Assembly: GCF_019890675.1 (NCBI RefSeq)
Contig: NZ_JAIOAA010000002.1
Location: 1-64,000 of the forward strand
DNA: 64,000 nucleotides
Direction of reading: 5' to 3'
DNA from: Micromonospora sp. PLK6-60
GTDB taxonomy: Bacteria > Actinomycetota > Actinomycetes > Mycobacteriales > Micromonosporaceae
Made by a program: the position numbers and the translations under genes. The notes under the pieces are model-generated. The model made no database searches. It saw only the letters and a list, made by a program, of their open reading frames with translations, and had not been told where the DNA came from. Below, one piece after another: positions 38,569-50,490 of this stretch. Within the stretch, counting starts at the first letter, position 1; the number at the start of each line of letters is the position of its first letter.

Positions 38569-40416
38569 TCACTCGGGGACGCGGCGGTAGGCGCCGTCGC
38601 TGGCCGAGGTGGCCATCGAGGCGTACGCGCGCAGCGCCGCGGAGACCGGGCGTTGCCGGTCGGTCGGCGTGTACGGCCGGTCGCGCTTCTCCTGCGCCAC
38701 CCGGCGGGCGTCGAGCACGTCGGGCGCCACGTCGAGCGTGATCGACCGGCCGGGGATGTCGATGACGATCTCGTCGCCGTTCTCGACCAGGGCGATCAGC
38801 CCGCCGGAGGCGGCCTCGGGGGAGACGTGCCCGATGGACAGGCCGGAGGTGCCGCCGGAGAACCGGCCGTCGGTGAGTAGCGCGCAGGCCCGGCCCAGCC
38901 CTCGGCCCTTGAGGAACGAGGTGGGGTAGAGCATCTCCTGCATGCCGGGCCCGCCCTTCGGGCCCTCGTACCGGATCACCACCACGTCCCCGGCGACGAT
39001 CTCCTTGGCCAGGATGGCGGTGACCGCGTCGTCCTGCGACTCGTACACCTTGGCCGGGCCGCGGAAGGTCAGGCACTCCTCGGGCACCCCGGCGGTCTTG
39101 ACCACGCAGCCGTCCGGCGCGAGGTTGCCGTGCAGGATGGCCAGCCCGCCGTCGGCGCTGTAGGCGTGGGAGAGGTCCCGGATGCAGCCGCCGGCCGCGT
39201 CGGTGTCCAACGAGGACCAGCGGTTGTCGGTGGAGAAGGGTTCGGTGGTGCGCACCCCGCCCGGCGCGGCGTGGAACAGCTCGACCGCCGCCGGCTTCGG
39301 TGAACCGCCCCGGACGTCCCAGTCGGCAAGCCACTGGGCCAGCGAGGGGGAGTGCACCGCGTGCACGTCCCGGTGCAGCAGGCCGGCGCGGTCCAGCTCG
39401 CCGAGGATGGCCGGGATGCCACCGGCCCGGTGCACGTCCTCCATGTGGTACTGCGGCGAGTTCGGCGCGACCTTGGCCAGGCACGGCACCCGGCGGGAGA
39501 TCTCGTCGATGTCGGCGACGGTGAAGTCCAGCTCGGCCTCGCGGGCGGCGGCGAGCAGGTGCAGGATCGTGTTGGTCGAGCCGCCCATCGCCACGTCCAG
39601 CGCGACGGCGTTCTCGAACGCGGCCCGGGAGGCCACCGTCCGGGGCAGCACCGTGGCGTCGTCGTCGTCGTACCAGCGCTTGGCGATCTCCACGGCGGTC
39701 CGGCCGGCCTCCAGGAAGAGCGACCGGCGGGCGGCGTGGGTGGCCAGGGTCGAACCGTTGCCGGGCAGCGCCAGGCCGATCGCCTCGGTCAGGCAGTTCA
39801 TCGAGTTGGCGGTGAACATGCCGGAGCAGGAGCCGCAGGTCGGGCAGGCGGAGCGTTCGATCTCGCCGAGCTGGTCGTCGGTGACCGCCTCGTTGGAGGA
39901 GGCGATCATCGCGTCGATCAGGTCGATCTTGGAGTGCACGACGCCCTCGATCGCCACCGTCTTGCCGGCCTCCATCGGCCCGCCGGAGACGAAGACGGTG
40001 GGGATGTTGAGCCGCAGCGCGGCCAGCAGCATGCCCGGCGTGATCTTGTCGCAGTTGGAGATGCAGACCAGGGCGTCCGCGCAGTGCGCGTTGACCATGT
40101 ATTCCACCGCGTCGGCGATCAGCTCCCGGCTGGGCAGGGAATAGAGCATCCCGCCGTGCCCCATCGCGATGCCGTCGTCGACCGCGATGGTGTTGAACTC
40201 CCGGCCCACCCCGCCGGCCTCGGCCACCGCGTCGGCGACCAGGCCACCGAGGTCCTTGAGGTGTACGTGGCCGGGGACGAACTGGGTGAAACTGTTCGCG
40301 ATGGCGACGATCGGCTTACCGAAGTCGTCGTCGGTCATCCCGGTGGCCCGCCACAGGGCCCGGGCGCCGGCCATCGTCCGACCGTGCGTGGAGGTCTTCG
40401 ACCGCAGCTCAGGCAT
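38569..40416 (-). CDS. ilvD: Dihydroxy-acid dehydratase IlvD
   Basis: The 615-residue Fe-S dehydratase of valine, isoleucine and leucine synthesis. It has the cluster cysteines in [12 protein letters not shown] and [16 protein letters not shown], the start [27 protein letters not shown] (first 12 residues diagnostic) and the C-terminal [20 protein letters not shown]. The frame continues upstream as an antisense frame of the next gene, but ATG 40416 fits the family start. It stands alone, 2.5 kb from the ilvBNC operon and on the other strand. Confidence 0.97.
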   Translation of the reverse strand: MPELRSKTSTHGRTMAGARALWRATGMTDDDFGKPIVAIANSFTQFVPGHVHLKDLGGLVADAVAEAGGVGREFNTIAVDDGIAMGHGGMLYSLPSRELIADAVEYMVNAHCADALVCISNCDKITPGMLLAALRLNIPTVFVSGGPMEAGKTVAIEGVVHSKIDLIDAMIASSNEAVTDDQLGEIERSACPTCGSCSGMFTANSMNCLTEAIGLALPGNGSTLATHAARRSLFLEAGRTAVEIAKRWYDDDDATVLPRTVASRAAFENAVALDVAMGGSTNTILHLLAAAREAELDFTVADIDEISRRVPCLAKVAPNSPQYHMEDVHRAGGIPAILGELDRAGLLHRDVHAVHSPSLAQWLADWDVRGGSPKPAAVELFHAAPGGVRTTEPFSTDNRWSSLDTDAAGGCIRDLSHAYSADGGLAILHGNLAPDGCVVKTAGVPEECLTFRGPAKVYESQDDAVTAILAKEIVAGDVVVIRYEGPKGGPGMQEMLYPTSFLKGRGLGRACALLTDGRFSGGTSGLSIGHVSPEAASGGLIALVENGDEIVIDIPGRSITLDVAPDVLDARRVAQEKRDRPYTPTDRQRPVSAALRAYASMATSASDGAYRRVPE

Positions 40417-40527
40417 GCCTACCAGTCTTGCACCGTCGGGCCGGGGCGCCGCCCCCGCGCGACCCGTGTCCCAACAGTTGCACACCCGGTGCCCCACGGG
40501 CGGCGCCCATCCGGCACAGTTGAGGGC

Positions 40528-42918
40528 GTGCAGCCCCCGCCGAGCATGGTCGCCGCAGCGATGCTGAGCGGGCTGGTCGCCGCCGGTTCCGTCGCCGTGC
40601 AGGCCCGGTCCGCCGGCCGCCGGGCCGGCGCGCACCGCAGGGCCCACCTGCTGCTCACCGTCGCGGCGGGGATCGCGCTGGTCAGCCTGGTGGTCGGGCT
40701 CGTGGTCACGCTCACCGTCGCGGACAGCTGGGGCGAGCAACAGGGCATGCGTACGGCCTGGGCCACGGTGATCGCCGCCGGCGGCGCCCTCGGCGGCCTG
40801 GCCTTCTGCGCCGGCCTGCTCCGGCTGCCCGGCGCGGCCACCACCCGGGCGGTGACCGCCCGGCTGGTCCTCGACGGCCTGGTCCTGGCGACCGCGCTCT
40901 GGTTCGTCGGCTGGGTGCTCTGCGCCGAGCCGACCCGGCTGCTCGGCGGGGCCACCCCGGACGGGTGCCCGCCGATCCTGCTCGCCTCGGTCAGCGCCGC
41001 GCTCACCACCGGCCTCGCGCTGATCGTGGTCCTGCGCTCGGCCGCGCCGCGGCGCCGGCTGGCCCTGCTGGGCGTGGGCGGCTCGGTGGCCACCTGGGCC
41101 GCCCTCGCGGTGGCCGGCGCGCTCTGCGTCGGCGGGCCGGCGGTGGTCGTCGTCGCCGGCGCGGTCGCCGCGGCCGCCCTGGCGGCCTGCGCGGTGGCGG
41201 TGCGCCGGGTGGGACCGGCCGGCCAGCTGGACGTCGACCCGATCGGCCGGGACGGCGGGTACGCCTTCGTGCCGATGTTCGGCATGGCCGCCTCGGCGAT
41301 CTACCACGTGGCGCAGGGCGGCGGCTTCGCCCTGCCGGCCATCGTCGCCGGCAGCCTGGAGGGCTTCGCCCTGGTCGCCCGGCAATACCTCACCCTCAAC
41401 GACGTGCGCGGGTACGCGGACCGGCTGGCCGAGCGGGAACGGCACTTCCGCGAGCTGGCGCACACCGACCCGCTGACCGGGCTGGCCAACCGGCGCGGCC
41501 TGCTGCGGGCGCTGCACCGGTGCGCCGAGGCCGGGGTGCCCTGCGTGCTGCTCGTGCTGGACCTGGACGGCTTCAAGAACGTCAACGACATGCGGGGGCA
41601 CGACGTCGGCGACGCGGTGCTGGCGGAGGTGGGCCGGCGGCTGCGCGGCAACCTGCGCCCCGGCGACCTGGCCGCCCGGCTCGGCGGCGACGAGTTCGCG
41701 GTCCTGGTGCACGGCCGTCCGGCCGAGGCGGACCCGGTCGCCGAGCGGCTGCTCGGGCTGCTCGGCCTGCCCTACGAGCAACCGGACCGGCCGGTCTTCC
41801 TCTCGGTCAGCATCGGGGTGGCCGGCCAGCCCGACGCCCCGGACGTGGAGCTGCTCCAGCGCAACGCCGACCTGGCCCTGCGCTACGCCAAGCAGCGCGG
41901 CAAGAACCGGATCGAGCGCTACGACGTGGCATACGACCAGCTGCTGCGCCGGCGCACCACGCTGGAGCACGAGTTGCGCGGCGCGATCGAGCGGGACGAG
42001 CTGCGGCTGGCCTTCCAGCCGGTGGCCTCGCTGCCGTCGGTGCGCCCGGTCGGCGCCGAGGCGCTGTTGCGCTGGCACCACCCGGAGCTGGGCAACGTCC
42101 GGCCGGACGAGTTCATCCCGCTGGCCGAGGAGTGCGGCATGATCGCCACGCTCGGCGCCTGGGTGCTGCACCAGGCCTGCTGGCAGCTGTCCCGCTGGCT
42201 GGCCGACGGGCACGACGTCTGGGTCTCGGTGAACGTCTCGCCGCGCGAGCTGCACGCCCCGGAATACGTGGTGCAGGTGACCGACGCGCTGCGCGCCCAC
42301 CACGTACCGCCCCAGCGGCTGGTGCTGGAGGTGACCGAGCACGCGGTCGCCACCGACCTGGACGAGCTGATCCGGCGGCTGACCGCGCTGCGCCGCACCG
42401 GCGTGCGGATCGCCCTGGACGACTTCGGCGCCGGCTACTCGTCGCTGGGCCAGCTGCGCCGGCTGCCGATCGACATCCTCAAGATCGATCATGGGCTGGT
42501 CGCCGAGCACGAGCCGGTGCGTCCCGTGGACCGGGACGGCCCGGCGTTCGCCCCGATGGTGGACATCGTCATGCGGCTCGGCCACCAGCTCGGGCTGGAG
42601 GTGATCGCCGAGGGGGTCACCACGCCGACCGAGCTGGCCGCGGTGGTGGCCGCTGGCTGCCGGTTCGGGCAGGGCGCGCTGTTCGGCTGGGGCGTACCGG
42701 CCGAGCACCTGGAGGCGATGCTGGAGGCGGCCACCTCGCCGGGAGCCCGGCCGGCACCGCTGCCGGCGCTGCCCGCCCAGCGGTCCGGCGAGCCGGCGGG
42801 AAGCGGATCTCCGCAGGTGGAACCGCGTGCCGACGGCACCCGTCCGGGTGATCCGTCGCAGTCTGTGAACCAAAATGTGGGATCAGTTGACTCATCGCGT
42901 GAGATGCGTCAGGCTTGA
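40528..42918 (+). CDS. Membrane GGDEF-EAL protein (c-di-GMP turnover)
   Basis: A 796-residue protein with about eight to ten membrane helices (residues 5-285), an intact GGDEF domain ([11 protein letters not shown] near residue 385) and an intact EAL domain ([40 protein letters not shown]). It could be bifunctional. The start is uncertain: GTG 40528 has no spaced ribosome site, and ATG 40546 is an alternative. It lies directly before the ilvB leader. It is the third such protein in the window. Confidence 0.9.
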   Translation: MQPPPSMVAAAMLSGLVAAGSVAVQARSAGRRAGAHRRAHLLLTVAAGIALVSLVVGLVVTLTVADSWGEQQGMRTAWATVIAAGGALGGLAFCAGLLRLPGAATTRAVTARLVLDGLVLATALWFVGWVLCAEPTRLLGGATPDGCPPILLASVSAALTTGLALIVVLRSAAPRRRLALLGVGGSVATWAALAVAGALCVGGPAVVVVAGAVAAAALAACAVAVRRVGPAGQLDVDPIGRDGGYAFVPMFGMAASAIYHVAQGGGFALPAIVAGSLEGFALVARQYLTLNDVRGYADRLAERERHFRELAHTDPLTGLANRRGLLRALHRCAEAGVPCVLLVLDLDGFKNVNDMRGHDVGDAVLAEVGRRLRGNLRPGDLAARLGGDEFAVLVHGRPAEADPVAERLLGLLGLPYEQPDRPVFLSVSIGVAGQPDAPDVELLQRNADLALRYAKQRGKNRIERYDVAYDQLLRRRTTLEHELRGAIERDELRLAFQPVASLPSVRPVGAEALLRWHHPELGNVRPDEFIPLAEECGMIATLGAWVLHQACWQLSRWLADGHDVWVSVNVSPRELHAPEYVVQVTDALRAHHVPPQRLVLEVTEHAVATDLDELIRRLTALRRTGVRIALDDFGAGYSSLGQLRRLPIDILKIDHGLVAEHEPVRPVDRDGPAFAPMVDIVMRLGHQLGLEVIAEGVTTPTELAAVVAAGCRFGQGALFGWGVPAEHLEAMLEAATSPGARPAPLPALPAQRSGEPAGSGSPQVEPRADGTRPGDPSQSVNQNVGSVDSSREMRQA

Positions 42919-42922
42919 CCGC

Positions 42923-42958
42923 ATGTCGTCCCCGTGGTCGCCGCGAGTACTTATCTGA
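42923..42958 (+). CDS. ilvB leader peptide, MSSPWSPRVLI
   Basis: An 11-codon frame ending in Val-Leu-Ile codons directly before the stop: GTA CTT ATC TGA. GTA, CTT and ATC include codons rare in this genome. It starts 4 nt after the upstream gene stop, and the stop codon abuts the first hairpin of the attenuator. Slow translation when branched-chain aminoacyl-tRNAs are scarce should favour read-through into ilvB, as known for ilvB leaders in other actinobacteria. Confidence 0.8.
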   Translation: MSSPWSPRVLI

Positions 42959-43017
42959 GCGCACTCTCCCTCGTCGAGAGTGCGCTGGCCCCGTGCGTTC
43001 TGCACGTGGGCTTTTTT
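42959..43017 (+). promoter_or_regulatory. ilvB transcription attenuator
   Basis: Two successive hairpins. The first is a perfect 10-bp stem (GCGCACTCTC / GAGAGTGCGC, 42959-42985) that starts at the leader stop codon. The second is a terminator (GCCCCGTGC pairing with GCACGTGGGC, one bulge, 42988-43011) followed by TTTTTT at 43012-43017. Only the second has a T-tract. Stalling in the leader should shift pairing so that the terminator does not form. Confidence 0.8.
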
Positions 43018-43106
43018 GTTGCCGCCGATAACCCGCCGGGGCGGGCCCGACCCGCCTCGCACCGCCTGCGTCAGCCCCATCACTTCAGTCGAAGGTCGCA
43101 ACCGCC

Positions 43107-44993
43107 ATGACGAGACCCACGCCCGAGACCCTCGCCCACTCCGCCCGCCGGGCCCGCGCCGCCGCCGAGCACTCCGGCGCCGCCGAGCACACCCCGGCCC
43201 CGCGCACCACCGCCGTCCCGGCCCCGCCGGCGGTACGGCAGGCCGCCCCGGCCCCGGTCTCCGGCGCCGGCTCGCTGGTCCGGTCCCTGGAGGCGCTCGG
43301 CGTCGACGTGGTCTTCGGCATCCCCGGCGGCGCGATCCTGCCCGCGTACGACCCGCTCTACGACTCCACCGTCCGGCACATCCTGGTCCGGCACGAGCAG
43401 GGCGCCGGGCACGCCGCCACCGGCTACGCCCAGGCCACCGGCAAGGTGGGCGTCTGCATGGCCACCTCCGGGCCGGGCGCCACCAACCTGGTCACGCCGA
43501 TCGCCGACGCGTACATGGACTCGGTGCCGCTGGTCGCGATCACCGGGCAGGTGGCGCGGCCCTCGATCGGCACGGACGCCTTCCAGGAGGCGGACATCCA
43601 GGGCATCACCCTGCCGATCACCAAGCACAACTTCCTGGTGCAGAGCGCCGAGGAGATCCCGCAGGTGCTCGCCGAGGCGTTCCACCTGGCCGCCACCGGC
43701 CGGCCCGGCCCGGTCCTGGTCGACATCCCCAAGGACGTGCTCCAGGCGCAGACCAGCTTCGCCTGGCCGCCGACGCTGGACCTGCCCGGCTACCGGCCGA
43801 CCCTGCACCCGCACGGCAAGCAGATCCGCGAGGCGGCCCGGCTGATGACCACCGCCCGCCGCCCGGTGCTGTACGTCGGCGGCGGCGTGCTCAAGGCCGG
43901 GGCCACCGAGAGCCTGCGCCGGCTGGCCGAGCTGACCGGCATCCCGGTGGTCACCACCCTGATGGCGCTTGGCGCGTTCCCCGACTCGCATCCGCAGCAC
44001 CTGGGCATGCCCGGCATGCACGGCACCGTCGCCGCGGTCTACGGCCTGCAACGCTCCGACCTGATCGTGGCGCTCGGCGCCAGGTTCGACGACCGGGTGA
44101 CCGGCAAGCTGGACTCGTTCGCCCCGGACGCCACCGTGGTGCACGCCGACATCGACCCGGCCGAGATCGGCAAGAACCGGCACGCGGACGTGCCGATCGT
44201 CGGCGACGCCCGGCACGTGATCGAGGAGCTGATCGCCGCGGTGACGGTGGAGCAGTCCGCCGGCCACCGGGCCGACCTGGGCGACTGGTGGACCCAGCTC
44301 GACGACCTGCGCGAGCGTTACCCGCTCGGGTACGAGGAGCCGGCCGACGGCACGCTCAGCCCGCAGCACGTCATCAAGCGGCTCGGCGAGATCGCCGGCC
44401 CGGACGCGATCTACGTGGCCGGGGTGGGCCAGCACCAGATGTGGGCCTCGCAGTTCATCTCCTACGAGAAGCCGTACACCTGGTTGAACTCCGGCGGTCT
44501 CGGCACCATGGGCTACGCGGTGCCGGCGGCGATGGGCGCCAAGGTCGGCAAGCCGGACACGGTGGTCTGGGCGGTGGACGGCGACGGCTGCTTCCAGATG
44601 ACCAACCAGGAGCTGGCGACCTGCGCCCTGGAGGGGATCCCGGTCAAGATCGCCGTGATCAACAACGGCAACCTCGGCATGGTCCGGCAGTGGCAGACGC
44701 TCTTCTACAACGAGCGCTACTCCAACACCGAGCTGGGCACCCACAAGCACCGCATCCCGGATTTCGTCAAGCTCGCCGAGGCGCTGGGCTGCGTCGGGCT
44801 GCGCTGCGAGACGGCCGAGGACGTGGACCGCACGATCGAGGCCGCCATGGCGATCAACGACGCCCCGGTCGTCATCGACTTCGTGGTCGGCAAGGACGCC
44901 ATGGTCTGGCCCATGGTGGCCGCCGGCACCAGCAACGACGAGATCATGTTCGCCCGGGGCGTGCGCCCGGCCTTCGATGAGGACGACATCTAA
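43107..44993 (+). CDS. ilvB: Acetolactate synthase large subunit
   Basis: The catalytic subunit of acetohydroxyacid synthase, 628 residues. It has an Ala/Pro-rich N-terminal extension of about 50 residues, the conserved Glu in [14 protein letters not shown], and the TPP/Mg motif [14 protein letters not shown] with [11 protein letters not shown]. The middle FAD-type domain is present. GAAGG precedes ATG 43107. It is followed after 2 nt by ilvN. Expression is probably set by the attenuator upstream. Confidence 0.97.
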   Translation: MTRPTPETLAHSARRARAAAEHSGAAEHTPAPRTTAVPAPPAVRQAAPAPVSGAGSLVRSLEALGVDVVFGIPGGAILPAYDPLYDSTVRHILVRHEQGAGHAATGYAQATGKVGVCMATSGPGATNLVTPIADAYMDSVPLVAITGQVARPSIGTDAFQEADIQGITLPITKHNFLVQSAEEIPQVLAEAFHLAATGRPGPVLVDIPKDVLQAQTSFAWPPTLDLPGYRPTLHPHGKQIREAARLMTTARRPVLYVGGGVLKAGATESLRRLAELTGIPVVTTLMALGAFPDSHPQHLGMPGMHGTVAAVYGLQRSDLIVALGARFDDRVTGKLDSFAPDATVVHADIDPAEIGKNRHADVPIVGDARHVIEELIAAVTVEQSAGHRADLGDWWTQLDDLRERYPLGYEEPADGTLSPQHVIKRLGEIAGPDAIYVAGVGQHQMWASQFISYEKPYTWLNSGGLGTMGYAVPAAMGAKVGKPDTVVWAVDGDGCFQMTNQELATCALEGIPVKIAVINNGNLGMVRQWQTLFYNERYSNTELGTHKHRIPDFVKLAEALGCVGLRCETAEDVDRTIEAAMAINDAPVVIDFVVGKDAMVWPMVAAGTSNDEIMFARGVRPAFDEDDI

Positions 44994-44995
44994 CT

Positions 44996-46604
<1,609 letters not shown>

Positions 46605-46627
46605 CGACGTTCCCGGCACGGGGGCCC

Positions 46628-46672
46628 GCGGCCCGCGACCCGACGCTCTCCCCGGCTCGGGTCGCGGGCCGC
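46628..46672 (+). terminator. Perfect 16-bp hairpin ending the ilvBNC operon
   Basis: GCGGCCCGCGACCCGA (46628-46643) is exactly complementary to 46657-46672, with a 13-nt loop, 23 nt after the ilvC stop. No T-tract. Confidence 0.7.
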
Positions 46673-46697
46673 ACCGTCCCCCGCGAGCCCGGTTACC

Positions 46698-46940
46698 CCC
46701 GGACGCGGCGTGCGGGGCTGTCCGCGCGCCAGGGCCACACCCCGGCTGCGGCAGGTCGGGTCTTCCGTGCGCCGGGTTGCCCCGGCTTGCCGCAGGTCGG
46801 CCTCTCCGCGCGGGGTGGCCCCGGCTTGCCGAAGGCTGGGCTTTCCGCGCGCCGGGTGGTCCCGGCTTGCCGCGGGCTGGGCTTTCCGCGCGCCGGGTTA
46901 CCCGGCCTGCGGCGTGCTGGTCGATCGCCGCGCGCCGGCT
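46698..46940. repeat. 40-bp tandem repeat in the 605-nt ilvC-serA gap
   Basis: The word CCCGGCTTGCCG (with variants) recurs at 46741, 46781, 46820, 46861 and 46901, with a weaker unit at 46698. Units share CCGCGCGCCGGG. The period is 39-41 nt, so no reading frame is kept and frames across it look non-coding. The rest of the gap (46941-47209) holds a palindrome, a short hairpin and the serA ribosome site. Confidence 0.8.
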
Positions 46941-47043
46941 CACCTGATGGGACCGGGTGACGGACGCCTCGGCGGCCGGTGCTGGGCGGCGCGGGGGCGG
47001 CCCGCGCGGTGAACGGGGGATGACCGACATGCGACAACCCTGT

Positions 47044-47057
47044 GTGAGGGCCCTCAC
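47044..47057. promoter_or_regulatory. 14-bp palindrome upstream of serA, possible operator
   Basis: GTGAGGGCCCTCAC is a perfect palindrome with no loop, so it is more like a protein-binding site than a terminator. It lies about 35 nt before a weak -10-like box (TACGAT, 47093-47098) and 150 nt before serA. The regulator is unknown. Confidence 0.4.
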
Positions 47058-47105
47058 CTCCCGGTCCGGGACACGTCTCCCGGTATGCCCCCTACGATCG
47101 CCTGT

Positions 47106-47125
47106 AGGTGCCGCAGCCGGCACCT
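47106..47125 (+). other. Small hairpin in the serA leader
   Basis: AGGTGCC and GGCACCT pair around GCAGCC, just downstream of the putative -10 box. No leader peptide or T-tract accompanies it, so I do not call it an attenuator. Confidence 0.35.
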
Positions 47126-47209
47126 GACGGCCACGGCACGGACCAGCGTCGGGCGCAGCGCGGCGTCCCGGGGCACCAGGCCGACCAGAACGAGCGTCTA
47201 CGAGGACCG

Positions 47210-48808
47210 ATGAATCCTGTCGTACTGATCGCCGAAGAACTCGCTCCCGCCGCCATCGAGGTGCTCGCGCACGACTTCGACGTGCGCCACGTCGACGGCA
47301 CCGACCGCCCGGCTCTGCTCTCCGCGCTCGCCGCGGCCGACGCGGTGATCGTACGCAGTGCCACCCAGATCGACGCCGAGGCGATCGCCGCGGCGCCCCG
47401 GCTGAAGGTGGTGGCCCGGGCGGGCGTCGGCCTGGACAACGTCGAGGTGCCGGCGGCCACCGCCCGGGGTGTGATGGTCGTCAACGCCCCCACCTCGAAC
47501 ATCGTCTCCGCCGCCGAGCAGGCCGTCGCGCTGCTGCTCGCCGTCGCGCGGAACACCGCCAGCGCCAGCGCCGCGCTCAAGGCCGGCGAGTGGAAGCGGT
47601 CCAAGTACACCGGCGTCGAGATCCAGGGCAAGACCGTGGGCGTGGTCGGCCTCGGCCGCATCGGGGTGCTCTTCGCGTCGCGCATCGCCGCGTTCGGCAC
47701 CCGGCTGATCGCCTACGACCCGTACATCCAGCCGGCCCGCGCCGCGCAGCTCGGGGTGCGCCTGGTCGGCCTGGAGGAGCTGCTGCGGGAGAGCGACTTC
47801 ATCTCCATCCACCTGCCCAAGACCCCGGAGACCGTCGGCCTGATCGGGGAGAAGGAGCTGGCGGTCGTCAAGCCCGGCGTCCGGATCGTCAACGCCGCCC
47901 GGGGCGGTCTGGTCGACGAGCAGGCCCTCGCGGACGCGATCGCCGAGGGCCGGGTCGCCGGCGCCGGCGTCGACGTGTACGCCAAGGAGCCGTGCACCTC
48001 CTCGCCGCTGTTCGCCTTCGACAACGTGGTGGCCACCCCGCACCTGGGCGCCTCCACCGCCGAGGCGCAGGACAAGGCGGGTCTGGCCGTGGCCAAGAGC
48101 GTCAAGCTGGCGTTGCAGGGCGAGTTCGTGCCGGACGCGGTGAACGTGCAGGCCGGTGGCGTGGTCGCCGAGGACGTCCGGCCGCTGCTGCCGCTGGCGG
48201 AGAAGCTCGGCCGGGCCTTCACCGCGGTCGCCGGCGGGGTGGCCGCCGCCGTCACCGTCGAGGTGCGCGGCGAGATCGTCAACCACGACGTGTCGGTGCT
48301 CAAGCTCGCCGCCACCAAGGGGCTGTTCAGCTCGGTGGTGGAGGAGCAGGTCACCTACGTCAACGCGCCGCACCTGGCCGCCGACCGGGGCGTCGAGGTC
48401 ACCCTGGACACCCGGACCGAGACCGTCGAGGATCCGATCCTGGTGACCGTGCGCGGCGCGCTGCCGGACGGCCGGACGGTAAGCGTCTCCGGCACCGTCA
48501 CCCAGGCCGGCGCCCGGGACGTCATCAAGCTGACCGAGGTGGACGGCTTCGACGTGGAGATCGGCGCGGAGGGCATCCTGGTCTTCCTGCGCTACGCGGA
48601 CCGGCCGGGCGTGGTGGGCACCGTCGGCACGCTGCTCGGCGCGGCCGGCGTCAACATCGCGGCGATGCAGGTGGCCCGCCGGGAGGCCGGCGGCGAGACG
48701 CTGATGACGCTCACCGTCGACCAGGCCCTCGGCGCGGACCTGCTCACCGAGGCGGCCGACTCGATCGGCGCCACCTCGGCCAGCGCGGCGGACCTGCGCG
48801 ACGAGTAG
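47210..48808 (+). CDS. serA: D-3-phosphoglycerate dehydrogenase
   Basis: The first enzyme of serine synthesis, 532 residues, of the long type with an intervening substrate-binding domain and a C-terminal ACT domain (LVFLRYADRPGVVGTVGTLLG). The NAD site is GVVGLGRIGVLFA, and the catalytic Arg, Glu and His lie in NAARGGLVDE, YAKEPCTS and TPHLGAST. ATG 47210 has CGAGGA upstream; a frame open to 47108 lacks family sequence. The ACT domain suggests serine feedback. Confidence 0.97.
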   Translation: MNPVVLIAEELAPAAIEVLAHDFDVRHVDGTDRPALLSALAAADAVIVRSATQIDAEAIAAAPRLKVVARAGVGLDNVEVPAATARGVMVVNAPTSNIVSAAEQAVALLLAVARNTASASAALKAGEWKRSKYTGVEIQGKTVGVVGLGRIGVLFASRIAAFGTRLIAYDPYIQPARAAQLGVRLVGLEELLRESDFISIHLPKTPETVGLIGEKELAVVKPGVRIVNAARGGLVDEQALADAIAEGRVAGAGVDVYAKEPCTSSPLFAFDNVVATPHLGASTAEAQDKAGLAVAKSVKLALQGEFVPDAVNVQAGGVVAEDVRPLLPLAEKLGRAFTAVAGGVAAAVTVEVRGEIVNHDVSVLKLAATKGLFSSVVEEQVTYVNAPHLAADRGVEVTLDTRTETVEDPILVTVRGALPDGRTVSVSGTVTQAGARDVIKLTEVDGFDVEIGAEGILVFLRYADRPGVVGTVGTLLGAAGVNIAAMQVARREAGGETLMTLTVDQALGADLLTEAADSIGATSASAADLRDE

Positions 48809-48945
48809 TCCACCCAGGACGGATCGCGGGGGCTCGGCCGGCAGGTCGGGTCCCCGCGTCGTATGTCCAGGCCCGCGCCCCGACGTGGACGCACGGGGCG
48901 ACGGCCGGTCGCCGCCGGGCGGCGCCGGATCGGCGGACCGGACGG

Positions 48946-49305
48946 TCAGCCGGCGGCGGCGCGGGTCGGCGGGGGATAGACCGAGCCGTCCTGCGCGTCG
49001 AACAGCATCAGGCCGTGCTCGCCGGCCAGCCGCTCGATGTCGAGCAGCACCTGGTCGGTGCAGGTCGGGAAGAGATTCATCTCGACGTGGTCGCCGGCCG
49101 CGTGCAGCGGGGCGACCTCCCACGGGGTGTCCGGCCGGGACGGTCGGTCCGGGTAGGTGGCGGTGATCGCCCGGTAGAAGCCGACGACCCGCGGGTCGGG
49201 GTGGCGGTCGGTGTGCCGGCCCGCGCGGCACTGTTCCACCGCGACCCGCACGTCCGCCGGGGTGGCCCCGTCCGGCAGGGCCCACACGCTCAGATCGAAA
49301 CTCAC
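48946..49305 (-). CDS. Conserved hypothetical protein
   Basis: A 119-residue soluble protein (FDLSVWALPDGATPADVRVAVEQC near the start; HVEMNLFPTCTDQVLLDIERLAGEHGLMLFDAQDGSVYPP near the end). The pattern is typical of small actinobacterial proteins without known function that pair with SMI1-like or immunity-type families, but I cannot assign it. It starts with GTG at 49305. Convergent with serA. Confidence 0.7.
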   Translation of the reverse strand: MSFDLSVWALPDGATPADVRVAVEQCRAGRHTDRHPDPRVVGFYRAITATYPDRPSRPDTPWEVAPLHAAGDHVEMNLFPTCTDQVLLDIERLAGEHGLMLFDAQDGSVYPPPTRAAAG

Positions 49306-49617
49306 GGCGGACAGGGTGCCATCCGGCGACCGTGCGGCGAAAACCGCCCCGCCGCTGGTCGACTGTCAGGTAACGGAAACGTGATGACCGGACGGTCCGG
49401 TGTGGAGACTCTTGCGTCGAGTTGCGTCGATTCGCTAGCGTACGGGGGCGGTTGCCGGCTGGGCGGGACGTCGGGCCCGTCTTCGGGTGGCGCGGCCTCA
49501 CGTTCGACCACCGGTCCGCACCCCTCGATTGCGCGAGCCACGCGCACTCGTCGCTGACCGGCCCCTGCGGTCTTTGCCGAGATCGTGGGGGCCGATCGCG
49601 GATCGGCTCCGCGCGCG
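49306..49617. other. 312-nt intergenic region
   Basis: No gene is supported. It holds a 13-bp palindrome CCGGACGGTCCGG (49388-49400) and a direct repeat TTGCGTCGA at 49412-49420 and 49422-49430 (10-nt spacing). An AT-richer patch with possible promoter elements for the minus-strand hypothetical gene and the apbE-like terminator hairpin complete it. Confidence 0.6.
49591..49607 (-). terminator. Hairpin after the ApbE-like gene
   Basis: GCCGATC and GATCGGC flank a 3-nt loop 10 nt beyond the stop of the minus-strand ApbE-like gene. Short but perfect. Confidence 0.4.
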
Positions 49618-50490
49618 TCAGCGGTGGTCGGCGAGCAGCGCCCGATAGTCGGAACCGCTGTGGAACCAGGACAGCCCGGCCGGCCCGGCCGCGTAGAGGG
49701 CGGTCGCGTAGGCGTCGGCCACGGCCAGGTCCGGCCCGACCACGGTCGCCGCCACCAGGTGCTCGGCCGGTTCGCCGGTGTGCGGGTCGACCACGTGCCC
49801 CCGCCGCCCGGTGACCCCCGAGGTGCCGACCGCGCCCGCGGTCATCTCCAGCACCATCGGTGGGCGGCGGCCGTCGGTGGGGTGGTGCACCGCCACCCGC
49901 CACGGGCCGCCGTGCGCGGCGTGGCCGCGTACCACGAGGTCGGCGCCGGTGAGCACGGCGTAGTCGTGGATGCCGGCGGCGCGCAGCCGGGCCGCGGCCC
50001 GCTCCACCGCCCAGCCGCCGAGCAGGCCGCCCGGGTCGAACCCGCCGGGCACGGCCCAGGCGTCGAACCAGCCGTCGGTGGCGGCGCGCATCGCGGCGCA
50101 CCGGTCCACCAGGTCGGCCAGCGGGGGGTACGAGTCCGCGCTGATCTCGCCCCGGCGCAGCCGGGAGACCAGGCTCTCCGGTCGGGTCGGGCCGTAGGTC
50201 AGGTCGATCGCGCGCAGCTCGGCGACGGCGTCGCGCAGCGCGTCCCCGACCGCCTTGTGGCCGAACCACTCCGGGGCGTTGAGCAGGATCGTGTACTCGG
50301 CGGTGGCGGTGCGCACCGGATGGTGGACGGCGAGCCGGTCGCCGGCCGGACCGACGATCCGCTCCACGTGCTGGTTGCGGGCACCGAGGCGCAGGTCGGG
50401 CCGCCGCCCGTGGTATGCGGGCTGGGCCACCCAACGGTTCGCCGGGCGGTCGGTCGTCCAGGTCGTCCGTGGTTGCTCGTCCATCCGCAT
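49618..50490 (-). CDS. ApbE-like FAD:protein FMN transferase
   Basis: A 290-residue ApbE-family protein, which attaches FMN to a Ser/Thr of target proteins. Recognisable parts are [26 protein letters not shown] (flavin-binding region, with GFDPGGL in place of the usual acidic motif), [21 protein letters not shown] and the metal-site region [11 protein letters not shown]. It has no signal peptide, so it may act inside the cell. No flavinylation target (NqrC- or FMN_bind-like) is nearby. ATG 50490 has GAAGGAG upstream. Confidence 0.85.
   Translation of the reverse strand: MRMDEQPRTTWTTDRPANRWVAQPAYHGRRPDLRLGARNQHVERIVGPAGDRLAVHHPVRTATAEYTILLNAPEWFGHKAVGDALRDAVAELRAIDLTYGPTRPESLVSRLRRGEISADSYPPLADLVDRCAAMRAATDGWFDAWAVPGGFDPGGLLGGWAVERAAARLRAAGIHDYAVLTGADLVVRGHAAHGGPWRVAVHHPTDGRRPPMVLEMTAGAVGTSGVTGRRGHVVDPHTGEPAEHLVAATVVGPDLAVADAYATALYAAGPAGLSWFHSGSDYRALLADHR

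Noticed and set aside
40417..40527. Riboswitch or attenuator between ilvD and the third GGDEF-EAL gene
   Set aside because: The gap is only 111 nt, without T-tract, leader peptide or a recognisable aptamer.
38569..42873. A 1434-codon open frame on the minus strand
   Set aside because: Only its C-terminal 615 codons encode IlvD. The rest is antisense to the GGDEF-EAL gene, with Arg/Gln/His-rich sequence typical of shadow frames in GC-rich DNA.
49302..49547. 81-codon minus-strand frame in the gap upstream of the 119-residue gene
   Set aside because: No ribosome site or family match, and biased composition; likely chance.
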